A stretch of 64,000 nucleotides of DNA from the NCBI GenBank assembly GCA_963849305.1, contig CAWKGV010000023.1:269218-333217 (forward strand), given 5' to 3'. How positions within the stretch are numbered: the first letter of the stretch is position 1; every line of letters starts with the position of its first letter. A model generated the notes under the pieces. It did no database searches. It had not been told where the DNA came from and saw nothing but the letters and a program-made list of their open reading frames with translations. The DNA comes from CAWKGV01 sp963849305. GTDB taxonomy: Bacteria > Pseudomonadota > Alphaproteobacteria > Acetobacterales > Acetobacteraceae. Positions 33,980 through 42,194 of the stretch are shown here, piece after piece. The translations under genes and the position numbers were made by a program.

Positions 33980-35305
33980 ATGAGCCAGGACACAGAACGG
34001 ACGGTCGATCTGCCCTATTCGCGACGGGGTGAGACCGTGCAAGCTGCGGCCGGAAAGCCGGTTGCCACGCTCCTCGCTCCGATCGTCCAATCTGGTCGTG
34101 TGGATGTCAGCGACATCGCCCATCTGTCCGGTTCGGAGTTGCGCGATGCCCTGGTCGGACGCGCAAGGGCGCTGGTCCCTCTCCTGGAGAAGAACGCGGC
34201 GGCTACCGAAGCCGGTCGCCGCGTTGTGGAGGAGAACATCGAGGCGATACGGGCTGGGGGGCTCTTCAAGATTTTGGTCCCGCGCCGTTTTGGCGGCCTG
34301 GAAACCGATATTCGTACGCAGATCGAAGTGTCGCGCGAGCTGGCGCGCGGGTGTGGCTCCACCGCCTGGGCCAGCACGTTGATGAATGTCTGTGCGTGGT
34401 TCGTGGGCCTGGCTTCCGCGGAAGCGCAGGACGATATCTGGGGCCGAAACGCGGAGGCGCGCGTGGCAGGCGTCTTCGCGCCGACCGCGAAGAGCCGTCG
34501 CGTCGATGGCGGTCTGATCGTCGCGGGCAAATGGCCCTGGGCGAGCGGCTGTCTGCACGCGGATTGGGCGATCCTGGGCGTGCCGGTCGTCGATGCGGAC
34601 GGCCAGAAGATCGACGAGGGGTTGGCGCTGATCCCAATGTCCGAGCTCACGATCGAGGACACATGGTTTGTCGCCGGGATGAAGGGTACTGGCAGCAATA
34701 CCGTCGTGGCCAACGAGGTCTTCATTCCGGGCCGCCGGATCATTTCGGTACCGGAGCTGTTGGCCGGCGATCCGCCGACGCCATACAAGGACGAGGCGCT
34801 GTACCACTCGTCCTTCATTCCGGTCGCCGCGCTCGTGCTCGCGGGCCCGCAGCTCGGTCTGTGTGCTCGCGCGCTGGAATATGTGATCGAGAAAGCATCG
34901 AAGCGTGCCGTCTCGTACACCTTCTACGAAACCCAGACGGCCTCGCCAAGCTTTCAACTCGCGGTCGCGAAGGCGGCGACGCTGGTGGATAGCGCCCATC
35001 TTTTTTCCTATCGGGCCGCGGATGCCATCGATGATGCGGCGCGGAACGGCCGCAAGCTCTCCTATCTCGAACGCGCGCGCGTGCGGATGGACACCGGCCA
35101 CGCTGTGGAGACGGCACGAAACGCCATCGACGTGCTGATTTCCGCGCACGGTGCCTCCTCATTCGCGGACGTCAGCCCAATGCAGCGAATTTGGCGTGAT
35201 TCAGAGACGGCGAGCCGCCATGCGGTGATCTCGCCCGCGATCAGCGCCGAAGTCTATGGCCGCGCGCTGCTCGGCATCACCGGTGGCGTCACGGCTCTGG
35301 TCTGA
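33980..35305 (+). CDS. acyl-CoA-dehydrogenase-fold flavin monooxygenase (group D type)
   Basis: The 441-residue protein has an acyl-CoA dehydrogenase fold without a full acyl-CoA dehydrogenase signature. The N-terminal domain has IRAGGLFKILVPRRFGGLE, typical of HsaA/DszC-like FMNH2-dependent oxygenases. CGSTAWASTLMNVCAWFVG and GKWPWASGCLHADWAIL continue the pattern. The C-terminal helices include MDTGHAVETARNAIDVLIS. It would hydroxylate an aromatic or similar substrate with reduced flavin from a separate reductase, which is not adjacent. AAAGGAGG lies 9 bp before the ATG at 33980; an ATG at 33971 is too close to it. The pirin gene follows after 12 bp. Confidence 0.85.
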   Translation: MSQDTERTVDLPYSRRGETVQAAAGKPVATLLAPIVQSGRVDVSDIAHLSGSELRDALVGRARALVPLLEKNAAATEAGRRVVEENIEAIRAGGLFKILVPRRFGGLETDIRTQIEVSRELARGCGSTAWASTLMNVCAWFVGLASAEAQDDIWGRNAEARVAGVFAPTAKSRRVDGGLIVAGKWPWASGCLHADWAILGVPVVDADGQKIDEGLALIPMSELTIEDTWFVAGMKGTGSNTVVANEVFIPGRRIISVPELLAGDPPTPYKDEALYHSSFIPVAALVLAGPQLGLCARALEYVIEKASKRAVSYTFYETQTASPSFQLAVAKAATLVDSAHLFSYRAADAIDDAARNGRKLSYLERARVRMDTGHAVETARNAIDVLISAHGASSFADVSPMQRIWRDSETASRHAVISPAISAEVYGRALLGITGGVTALV

Positions 35306-35317
35306 GGGGAGAATGAG

Positions 35318-36019
35318 ATGATCGAGGTCCGTCCCTTCGCGGGGCTTGGCGGGTTCCGCAACGATTGGTTGAACGCACGGCACCATTTCAGCTTCGGCGA
35401 CTATCACGATCCGGCCCGGATGGGGCTCGGGCGGCTGCGGGTGTGGAACGATGACGAGATCGCGCCCGGCACCGGCTTCGACCCGCATCCGCACCGGGAT
35501 ATGGAGATCGTGACCTATGTGCGGCAGGGCGCGATCACACACCGCGACAGCCTAGGCAACGAGGGCCGCACCGAGGCGGGCGACGTGCAGGTGATGCACG
35601 CCGGCACCGGCATCGTCCACGCCGAATACAACCGCGAGACGACCCTGACCCGCCTGTTCCAGATCTGGATCTTCCCCGATCAGCGTTCGGTCGTTCCCGG
35701 CTGGGGCGCGCGGCAGTTTCCCAGGGAACCGGGCGCGCTGAAGGTGCTGGCCAGCGGGCGCACGCGGGACGCCGGAGCCGGCGCGCTGCCGTTGTTTGCC
35801 GATGCCTCGGTGATCGCCGGCACGCTTGGCGCCGGCCAAACCGCACACCTGGCGTTGGGTTCCGGCCGCGCGGCTTATCTGGTGCCGGCAACCGGAGCGG
35901 TAACCGTCAACGCCACAGTGGTCGGCAGCCGCGATGGCGCGGCAATCTCAGGGGAGGACGAACTCGCGATCACCGCGACCGAGCCCGCCGAGCTTGTGAT
36001 AGTGGACGTGGCGGCCTGA
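35318..36019 (+). CDS. pirin family protein (YhhW-like bicupin)
   Basis: The 233-residue bicupin has the pirin signature GTGFDPHPHRDMEIVTYV. The metal ligands His57, His59, His101 and Glu103 (the last two in GTGIVHAEYN) are all present. Members close to E. coli YhhW show quercetin 2,3-dioxygenase activity, and others are redox-sensitive regulators; the role here is uncertain. It is cytoplasmic. It lies 12 bp after the flavin monooxygenase gene, so the two are very probably cotranscribed, and the protein may act on the same aromatic compound or sense it. Confidence 0.9.
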   Translation: MIEVRPFAGLGGFRNDWLNARHHFSFGDYHDPARMGLGRLRVWNDDEIAPGTGFDPHPHRDMEIVTYVRQGAITHRDSLGNEGRTEAGDVQVMHAGTGIVHAEYNRETTLTRLFQIWIFPDQRSVVPGWGARQFPREPGALKVLASGRTRDAGAGALPLFADASVIAGTLGAGQTAHLALGSGRAAYLVPATGAVTVNATVVGSRDGAAISGEDELAITATEPAELVIVDVAA

Positions 36020-36098
36020 TACGCCTGCCCGCTCTGGGCTGGTGTGCCCTGGCGAGAGAGGTCGCCGCGCGACAGCATGGCGGGTGACGGCTATGTCC

Positions 36099-36755
36099 TC
36101 AAGATAACGGGGCGAGCAACCGGAACAGCGACACCTCGCGCTCCGTCCGGTCCTCCAGCTCCAGCGTGGTCGGGACGACGTAGCGGGCGAATGACGCGAG
36201 ACCCTCGCGCGGCAGATAGGTGCGGCCAGGGTCCGCGATCCATACCTCGGCGGCGCGCGCCAATTCGCGCAGCCACGGCAGGACGTGGGCCGTCATTGGC
36301 GCCTCGTAGCAGACATCGCCGCACAGGATCAGATCCCAGCGGCAGGCGGCGCTCACCAGGTCGTCCGACGCCACTGTCAGAGTGACGCCGTTCGCCGCGG
36401 CGTTCGCACCGATAGCGGCCGCCGCGAGCGGGTCAATGTCCGCCGCCTCCACGCTAGCCGCGCCCGCCAGCGCGGCCCCAATGGCGGCGATCCCGCAGCC
36501 GGCGGCGAAATCAAGCACGCGCCGCCCGGCGACCGCGTCTCGGTGGTCCAGGATGTGACGCGCCAAGGCCTGGCCGCCGGGCCAGGCGAAGGCCCAGAAC
36601 GGCGGGGCGACGTTGCGCGCCTCCCGCCACGCCTCGGTGGCGTGCCAGATCGGCGTGATTTCGCTCGCGAGGAACAGGGCGATCTCGGGGACCAGCGGTG
36701 CGCGCCCGAATAGCGTGTTGGCGCGGACGAATGCCGCCGCGTCGGTCAAAGCCAC
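36099..36755 (-). CDS. class I SAM-dependent methyltransferase (ETFB-lysine/NNMT-like)
   Basis: The 218-residue methyltransferase resembles the group containing electron-transfer-flavoprotein beta-lysine methyltransferase. It has PPFWAFAWPGGQALARHILD, the SAM motif VLDFAAGCGIAAIGAALAG, the acidic strand EAADIDPLAAAAIGANAAA and the DLILCGDVCYE motif IV. A protein substrate is plausible, but not proven by sequence. Its start overlaps the end of ubiA by 10 bp, so the two genes are translationally coupled. It is cytoplasmic and of normal length. Confidence 0.82.
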   Translation of the reverse strand: MALTDAAAFVRANTLFGRAPLVPEIALFLASEITPIWHATEAWREARNVAPPFWAFAWPGGQALARHILDHRDAVAGRRVLDFAAGCGIAAIGAALAGAASVEAADIDPLAAAAIGANAAANGVTLTVASDDLVSAACRWDLILCGDVCYEAPMTAHVLPWLRELARAAEVWIADPGRTYLPREGLASFARYVVPTTLELEDRTEREVSLFRLLAPLS

Positions 36756-37645
36756 CCGATCAAGATGGCGGCGGCGGCGGTCAGGCCGGTCTCGCGATTG
36801 AGCCGGAACAGCCGCAAGCAGCCGGCCGGGTCATGGATGTCGAGCCGCGCGACCTGCCAGGCCAGCAGTCCCGCCGGCACCAGCAACCCCGGGTAGAACC
36901 AGGCGCGCAGGCCGGCGAGCCAGCCCGCCAGAGCGAGCAACAGCAGCGCCCCGGCATAGCAGCCGGCGAGGAACGGCCGCGTGCGCTCGCCGAACAGGCG
37001 CGCCGTGGACTTCACGCCGGCCAGCGCGTCGTCCTCGCGGTCCTGATGCGCGTAGATCGTGTCGAAGCCGAGATCCCATAAGATCACCGCGCCATAAAGC
37101 GCCGCCCAGGCGGGATCGATCCGCCCCGCGGTGGCGGCATAGCCCAGCGGCGCCCCGAAACCGAACGTGAATCCCATGACGAGTTGCGGCCACCAGGTGA
37201 TCCGCTTCGCCAGCGGATAAAGCCCGACCAGCAGCAACGAACCGGCGCCGAGCGCGCGGGCGAGCGGATTGAGCTGCACCAGGATCGCCAGGCCGGCGAG
37301 TAGCAGGACGGCCAGGAACACAAGGGCCTGGCGCGGGCGCAACACCCCGGAGGCGAGCGGGCGGGCGGCGGTGCGGGCCACCTTGCGGTCGAGGTCGCGG
37401 TCCCAGAGGTCGTTGACTACGCACCCGGCGGCCCGCATCACCACGCTGCCGAGCGCGAACAGCAGCACCAGCCAGGCGGATCGGCTCGCCGGCGCGCCGG
37501 CCAGCAGGATGCCCCAAAGCCCCGGCAGGAACAGCAGCCAGGCGCCAATCGGCCGGTCGAGCCGGGCAAGCAACACATAAGGCCGCCAGGCCCGGGGTAG
37601 CCGGGCCACCCAGCCGGTGGCGACAATGTCGGTGAACGCGCTCAT
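36746..37645 (-). CDS. ubiA: 4-hydroxybenzoate polyprenyltransferase
   Basis: The 299-residue inner-membrane prenyltransferase attaches the polyprenyl tail in ubiquinone synthesis. It has about nine hydrophobic helices. Both aspartate-rich motifs are present: the first in NDLWDRDLD, the second in DLGFDTIYAHQDREDD. PRAWRPYVLLARLDRPIGAW is the typical beginning. I chose the ATG at 37645; another ATG at 37669 would overlap the divergent rsmE start. Only 22 bp separate the ubiA and rsmE start codons, so their promoters must overlap or lie in the opposite coding sequence. Confidence 0.94.
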   Translation of the reverse strand: MSAFTDIVATGWVARLPRAWRPYVLLARLDRPIGAWLLFLPGLWGILLAGAPASRSAWLVLLFALGSVVMRAAGCVVNDLWDRDLDRKVARTAARPLASGVLRPRQALVFLAVLLLAGLAILVQLNPLARALGAGSLLLVGLYPLAKRITWWPQLVMGFTFGFGAPLGYAATAGRIDPAWAALYGAVILWDLGFDTIYAHQDREDDALAGVKSTARLFGERTRPFLAGCYAGALLLLALAGWLAGLRAWFYPGLLVPAGLLAWQVARLDIHDPAGCLRLFRLNRETGLTAAAAILIGWL

Positions 37646-37667
37646 CGAGGCTAATCTGCCGCCCGGC

Positions 37668-38375
37668 ATGGCAAGGTCAATCCGCCTGTTCGTGGACGCG
37701 CCGCTCGGTCCCGGCGCCGAGCCCGAGATCGCGCCGGGCCAGGCGCATTACCTCGCCCATGTGATGCGCCGCGGGCCCGGCGACCCGGTGCGAAGCTTCA
37801 ACGGCCGCGACGGCGAGTGGCTGGGACGGATTGCCAGCCTGCGTCGTGACCGCCCCAGCCTGACGATCGAGCGCCAGCTTCGCCCGCAGCCCCCGGAGCC
37901 AGATCATTGGCTGGCCTTCGCCCTGCTCAAGCGCGATGCCACCGACCTCCTGGTGCAAAAAGCAACCGAGCTGGGAGCCTCGGCTCTGATCCCGGTGAGG
38001 AGCGAACGCACCAATGCCGAGCGGGTGAATGAGGCGCGGCTGGCCGCCATCGCGATCGAGGCCGCCGAGCAGAGCGAGCGGCTTAGCGTGCCCGACATCC
38101 GCCCGCCGCAGCGCCTCGCCGCGCTCCTTGCCGCCTGGCCGGCCGCGCGGCCGCTGTTCACCGCCCTGGCGCGGGGCGCCGCACCGCCGGTCTCGCCCAT
38201 GCCAGGGCCGGCCGGGCTGCTGATCGGCCCGGAGGGCGGGTTCACCGAGGCGGAGCTTGACGCCCTCGGCCGGTTTCCGTTTGTAAGGCCGGTCAGCCTC
38301 GGGCCGCGCATCCTGCGGGCCGAGACCGCGGCTATCGCCGGGCTGGTGCTGTTGCAGGCGGAACGCGGCGGCTGA
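37668..38375 (+). CDS. rsmE: 16S rRNA (uracil1498-N3)-methyltransferase
   Basis: The 235-residue SPOUT-class enzyme methylates U1498 of 16S rRNA. It has the N-terminal PUA-like part (IRLFVDAPLGPG to AHYLAHVMRRGPGDPV) and the knotted C-terminal domain. There, KATELGASALIPVRSERT, EQSERLSVPDIRPP and the knot motif GLLIGPEGGFTEAEL followed by SLGPRILRAETA are diagnostic. It is cytoplasmic, complete and of normal length. It is followed after 36 bp by the gshA locus, probably in one transcript, as in many alphaproteobacteria. Confidence 0.95.
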   Translation: MARSIRLFVDAPLGPGAEPEIAPGQAHYLAHVMRRGPGDPVRSFNGRDGEWLGRIASLRRDRPSLTIERQLRPQPPEPDHWLAFALLKRDATDLLVQKATELGASALIPVRSERTNAERVNEARLAAIAIEAAEQSERLSVPDIRPPQRLAALLAAWPAARPLFTALARGAAPPVSPMPGPAGLLIGPEGGFTEAELDALGRFPFVRPVSLGPRILRAETAAIAGLVLLQAERGG

Positions 38376-38454
38376 ATACTCCGCCCTCACCTTCGAGACG
38401 TTCGGAACCAGATGTCGAATCCTGCCGACGCCGAACTCGACGCCGATCGCCTCC

Positions 38455-39792
38455 GTGCGGCAGCTTGCCGATTACTTCGCCGCTGGCTGCAAGCCGCGCG
38501 AGAAATTTCAAATCGGAACCGAGCACGAGAAGTTCGGCTTCCGCCACGACGACTATGCCCCGCCCGGATACGAGCCGGATGGCTGGCACAAAGGGTCGAT
38601 TCGCGGCGTGCTCGAAGCGATGGCGCGCGAAGAGGGCGAGCCAATTCTCGACCGCGGCAATCCCGTCGGCCTCACCCAAGACGGGGCCAGCATCTCGCTG
38701 GAGCCGGCCGGGCAGCTCGAATTATCCGGGGCGCCGCTGGAAACTCTGCACCACACAAGGGCGGAGCTGACCCGGCATTTCGAGCAGGTCCGCCGCGCCG
38801 CCGCACCGCTTGGGCTCGGCTTCGCCCCGCTCGGCTTCCACCCAACCATGACCCGGGCCGCCATGCCCTGGATGCCTAAGGGCCGCTACGCCATCATGCG
38901 TGGTTACATGCCAAAAGTGGGCACGCTCGGGCTGGATATGATGACCCGGACCTGCACGGTTCAGGTGAACCTCGATTACGCCTCGGAGCAGGACATGCGG
39001 CGCAAGCTGCGGGTCTCGCTCGCGCTTCAGCCCTTGGCGACCGCGCTGTTCGCCAATTCCCCATTCACCGAGGGCCGACCGAACGGGTATCTGTCCTATC
39101 GCGCCCAAGTCTGGACCGACACCGACAACGACCGCTCCGGCATCCCGGCGGTGATGTTCGAGGAGGGCTTCGGCTTTGAGCGATATGCCCAATGGCTGGT
39201 CGAGCGGGTGCCAATGTATTTCGTCTATCGCGACGGCCGGTATATCGACGTGGCCGGCCGCTCGTTCCGGGATTTCATGGCCGGGCGGCTGCACAACCTG
39301 GCCGGGGTGGTCGCCACGATCGGCGATTTCGCCGACCATGTGACCACGGTGTTCACCGACGTCCGGGTCAAACGGTTCCTGGAGATGCGCGGCGCCGATG
39401 CCGGCACGCCGGAGATGATGCTGGCGCAATCGGCGTTCTGGGTGGGCCTGCTTTACGACGAGGCGGCGCTGGACGCCGCCCTGGCGCTCACGCGCGACAT
39501 CGGCTGGGCCGACGCGATGGAGCTTCGGACGGCGGTGCCTCGCCTCGGACTCGAGGCGCGGTGGCGGGGCGGCGAACTGCGCGACCTCGCCCGCGAGGCC
39601 GTGGCGATTGCCGCCGATGGGCTGCGCGCCCGAGACCGGCTTGACGCCGCGGGACGGGACGAGCGCATGTTTCTGACGCCGCTGGAAGCGGTGGTCGCGG
39701 GCGCGCCATGCCAGGCCGAGCACTGGCTCGCGCGATTCCATGGGGCATGGGCCGGCGATGTTCGGCGGATTTTCAATGAAGCGGCGATCTAG
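38455..39792 (+). CDS. gshA: glutamate-cysteine ligase (alphaproteobacterial/plant type)
   Basis: The 445-residue open frame encodes the GCS2-type ligase that makes gamma-glutamylcysteine for glutathione. Signatures are FQIGTEHEKFGFR, LEPAGQLELSGAP, MRGYMPKVGTLGLDMM, TCTVQVNLDYASEQDM and ALFANSPFTEGRPNG. The 5' end is odd. The family usually starts with a short MSNP-type leader, and an ATG at 38412 opens MSNPADAE in another frame, while this frame reads STPIASVRQLADYF. From 38412 the span is 1381 bp, one base above a multiple of three, so a 1-nt insertion near 38435 is likely. As written, translation would need the weak GTG at 38455. Confidence 0.88.
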   Translation: MRQLADYFAAGCKPREKFQIGTEHEKFGFRHDDYAPPGYEPDGWHKGSIRGVLEAMAREEGEPILDRGNPVGLTQDGASISLEPAGQLELSGAPLETLHHTRAELTRHFEQVRRAAAPLGLGFAPLGFHPTMTRAAMPWMPKGRYAIMRGYMPKVGTLGLDMMTRTCTVQVNLDYASEQDMRRKLRVSLALQPLATALFANSPFTEGRPNGYLSYRAQVWTDTDNDRSGIPAVMFEEGFGFERYAQWLVERVPMYFVYRDGRYIDVAGRSFRDFMAGRLHNLAGVVATIGDFADHVTTVFTDVRVKRFLEMRGADAGTPEMMLAQSAFWVGLLYDEAALDAALALTRDIGWADAMELRTAVPRLGLEARWRGGELRDLAREAVAIAADGLRARDRLDAAGRDERMFLTPLEAVVAGAPCQAEHWLARFHGAWAGDVRRIFNEAAI

Positions 39793-39863
39793 AGGCGTGA
39801 TTTTCGGGTTAGGCGTGCGTTCAAGCTTGCTTCTGCAACCCCGAAGCGCACTATAAGGTGATT

Positions 39864-41966
39864 ATGTTCGCAAGCGCACCCCGGTCAGCCGGCCGGACCT
39901 CCGCCCTCGTCTCGCCCGCCAACGTGGTGCTGCGGCTCAGGCTCATCGGTCAGATGGAAGCCTGGGCGCTGACCTCGGACAGCGTGCTGCCAGCAGGCCG
40001 CAAGACGCGGGCGCTGCTCGCGGTTATCGCGCTCTCAGCGCCACGTCCCGCGTTGCGCGGCAAGCTCGCTGAACTGCTCTGGAGCCGCCGGCCGGAGGAG
40101 CAGGCCCGCGCCTCGCTGCGCCAGGAAATCCATCGCCTTTTGGAAGTATTGGCTCCCGCCGGCCCGGACGTGATCCAGGTCACGCGCGATCACCTGTCCA
40201 TACGCCCGGGTGCCGCATGGGTGGACGTAGAGGAGGTGATGCGCGCAACGGTGGAACATCCGGCCTCGCTTTCACTTCTGGACGGGGATCTGCTGGAAGA
40301 TCTGGACGGCTGCGATTCGGCCTTCGACACATGGCTCACCACCGAGCGCGAGGGTCTGCGCGACCGGGCGCGCACGCTGGCCGAGGAGCTGCTGCGGACG
40401 CAGGTGGAGCCCGAGGCGGCGATCCCGGCCGCCCAGCGGCTGCTTCAAATCGACCGCGCCCATGAGGGCGCCTGGCGGGCGCTCATGAAGGCCCATGCCG
40501 AGCGAGGCGAGCGGGGCATGGCGATCCAGGCCTACGACCGTTGCCGCGCCGTACTCGCCGACCTGCTGGACGCGGCGCCTTCAGCCGAGACACAGAAGCT
40601 CCTGACCGAGATCCGGGGCCCCTCCGGCAGCCGCCTGCCGCTGCGCCCGCCGCCGCCCAGGGTGCCGGAGCGAGGGATGGCGGAGCGGCAGGAACTCCTG
40701 GCGCCGATCGAGCAGCGGGCCACGGTCAACCGTGGCGGGGCGCATGTCGGGGTGATGCCGCTCCAGCTCGTGGGCACCGAGGAGCAGGACGCGCATCTCG
40801 CGCCGGGGCTGGCCGAGGAAATCACGGCCGCGCTCTCCCAGTTCCGCTGGATGTTCGTGGTGTCCTCGAACTCGCTCGCGCGCTTCGCCGACGACAGCCG
40901 CGACGAGGAGGCGATCCGGCGCGCCTTCGGGCTCGATTTCCTGCTTGACGGCACGATCCAGCGGGTGCGCAGCCGGCTGCGCATCACCGTCCGCCTGCTC
41001 GACCTCAGGGCCAGCAACCAGGTGGTCTGGGCACGCCGCTTCGATCGCACCGTCAACGACATCCTGTCGTTGCAAGACGAGATCGCCGCCGAGGTGGTGG
41101 CCCAGATCGACCCAGAGATCCTGCTGATCGAGGCCAAGCGCGTGGCCAGCCGCCCGGTGATCGACGCGACCGCCTATGACTTGATGCTGCGGGCCGTGCC
41201 GCTGATGAGCCGGATGGAGCGCGGCCCGTTCATGCAGGCCGGGGACCATCTGCGCCAGGCGATCGAGGTCGAGCCCGAGTACGCCGCCGCCCATGCCTGG
41301 TTCGCCTATTGGCACGTGTTCCTGGTCGGCCAGGGCTGGGCGGAGGACGCGGACAGCGCGATGCAGGAGGCGGGGCGGCTGGCCGAGCGGGCCATCCAGC
41401 TCGACCCGGTCGACGCGCGCGCGCTCACGATCGCCGGCCACGTGCGCGCCTTCCTGCACCACGAGCTGCAAGAGGCGGCCACGCTGCACGAGCGGTCGCT
41501 GTCGCTCAACCCGAACCTGGCCATGGCCTGGGCGCTGTCGGCGGTGACCTATGCCTATATGGGCGATGTCGAGCAGGCGGAGCGCCGGATTAGCCGCTAC
41601 AAGAAGCTGTCTCCGCTCGACCCGCACGCCTTCATTTTCGACGGGTTCTTCACCATCGTTTTCCTGCTGAAGCGGGACTACGAGGCGGCAGCGGCGGCGG
41701 GGCGGGCGGCGACGCAGATGAATCCGTCGCTCTCGGCCGGGTTCAAACCCTATCTCGCGGCACTCGGCCATCTGGGCCGCCAACAGGAAGCGACGGCCGC
41801 GCTCCGCCGCCTGGCCGCCGTGGAGCCCGATTTCACGGTCCAGCGATTCCTCGCGACCTCTGCCTTCGAGCGCGAGAGCGATCGGGAGAACTATGCCGAG
41901 GGCCTGCGGCTCGCCGGCGTGCCCGAGACCGACGAGGAGGCCGAGGCTGAAAGCCAGGCGCTCTGA
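39864..41966 (+). CDS. BTAD/TolB-N/TPR transcriptional-regulator-like protein
   Basis: The 700-residue protein has three parts. Residues about 25-265 form a SARP/BTAD-like region: a winged-helix-like start (RKTRALLAVIALSAPRPALRG, then LAELLWSRRPEEQARASLRQ) and the bacterial transcriptional-activation helices ending in QAYDRCRAVLADLLDA. Residues about 290-440 resemble the FlgO/TolB N-terminal domain found in adenylate-cyclase-like regulators (FLLDGTIQRVRSRLRITVRLLD). The rest is a TPR superhelix (DHLRQAIEVEPEYAAAHAWF and similar repeats). It probably regulates transcription in the cytoplasm. It has no cyclase domain itself. The start is either ATG at 39864 or GTG at 39858. The next gene is a nucleotide cyclase. 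Confidence 0.8.
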   Translation: MFASAPRSAGRTSALVSPANVVLRLRLIGQMEAWALTSDSVLPAGRKTRALLAVIALSAPRPALRGKLAELLWSRRPEEQARASLRQEIHRLLEVLAPAGPDVIQVTRDHLSIRPGAAWVDVEEVMRATVEHPASLSLLDGDLLEDLDGCDSAFDTWLTTEREGLRDRARTLAEELLRTQVEPEAAIPAAQRLLQIDRAHEGAWRALMKAHAERGERGMAIQAYDRCRAVLADLLDAAPSAETQKLLTEIRGPSGSRLPLRPPPPRVPERGMAERQELLAPIEQRATVNRGGAHVGVMPLQLVGTEEQDAHLAPGLAEEITAALSQFRWMFVVSSNSLARFADDSRDEEAIRRAFGLDFLLDGTIQRVRSRLRITVRLLDLRASNQVVWARRFDRTVNDILSLQDEIAAEVVAQIDPEILLIEAKRVASRPVIDATAYDLMLRAVPLMSRMERGPFMQAGDHLRQAIEVEPEYAAAHAWFAYWHVFLVGQGWAEDADSAMQEAGRLAERAIQLDPVDARALTIAGHVRAFLHHELQEAATLHERSLSLNPNLAMAWALSAVTYAYMGDVEQAERRISRYKKLSPLDPHAFIFDGFFTIVFLLKRDYEAAAAAGRAATQMNPSLSAGFKPYLAALGHLGRQQEATAALRRLAAVEPDFTVQRFLATSAFERESDRENYAEGLRLAGVPETDEEAEAESQAL

Positions 41967-41981
41967 CGCTCGGATGCGAGA

Positions 41982-42062
41982 TGTACACTTGGCCGAATCA
42001 GCGCCCAGGCCGCCAGGTGGAGCGTGTACACGGGGGCGCCCCCGCGCAGTGGTCGTGTACAC
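41982..42062. promoter_or_regulatory. three GTGTACAC-type palindromes upstream of the cyclase
   Basis: TGTACAC occurs at 41982-41988, 42025-42031 and 42056-42062 in the 228-bp gap before the nucleotide cyclase gene. The second copy is the 10-bp perfect palindrome CGTGTACACG, and the third is CGTGTACACC. A self-complementary GC hairpin (CGGGGGCGCCCCCG, 42031-42044) lies between the second and third. They look like operators for one dimeric regulator, or like a small repeat family; I cannot name the regulator. The remainder of the gap shows no gene. Confidence 0.5.
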
Positions 42063-42194
42063 CAACCGTTAACCGCTCGCTCATTTTCCGGACCCGCTAG
42101 GCGGTTCCGGTATCAACGGTCGCCCGGCATCACGACCTGAGCCCAAGCTCCGGCGGCTGTCGCCGGCAGTTCCATTCCGGGCTATGCTTCCGCC

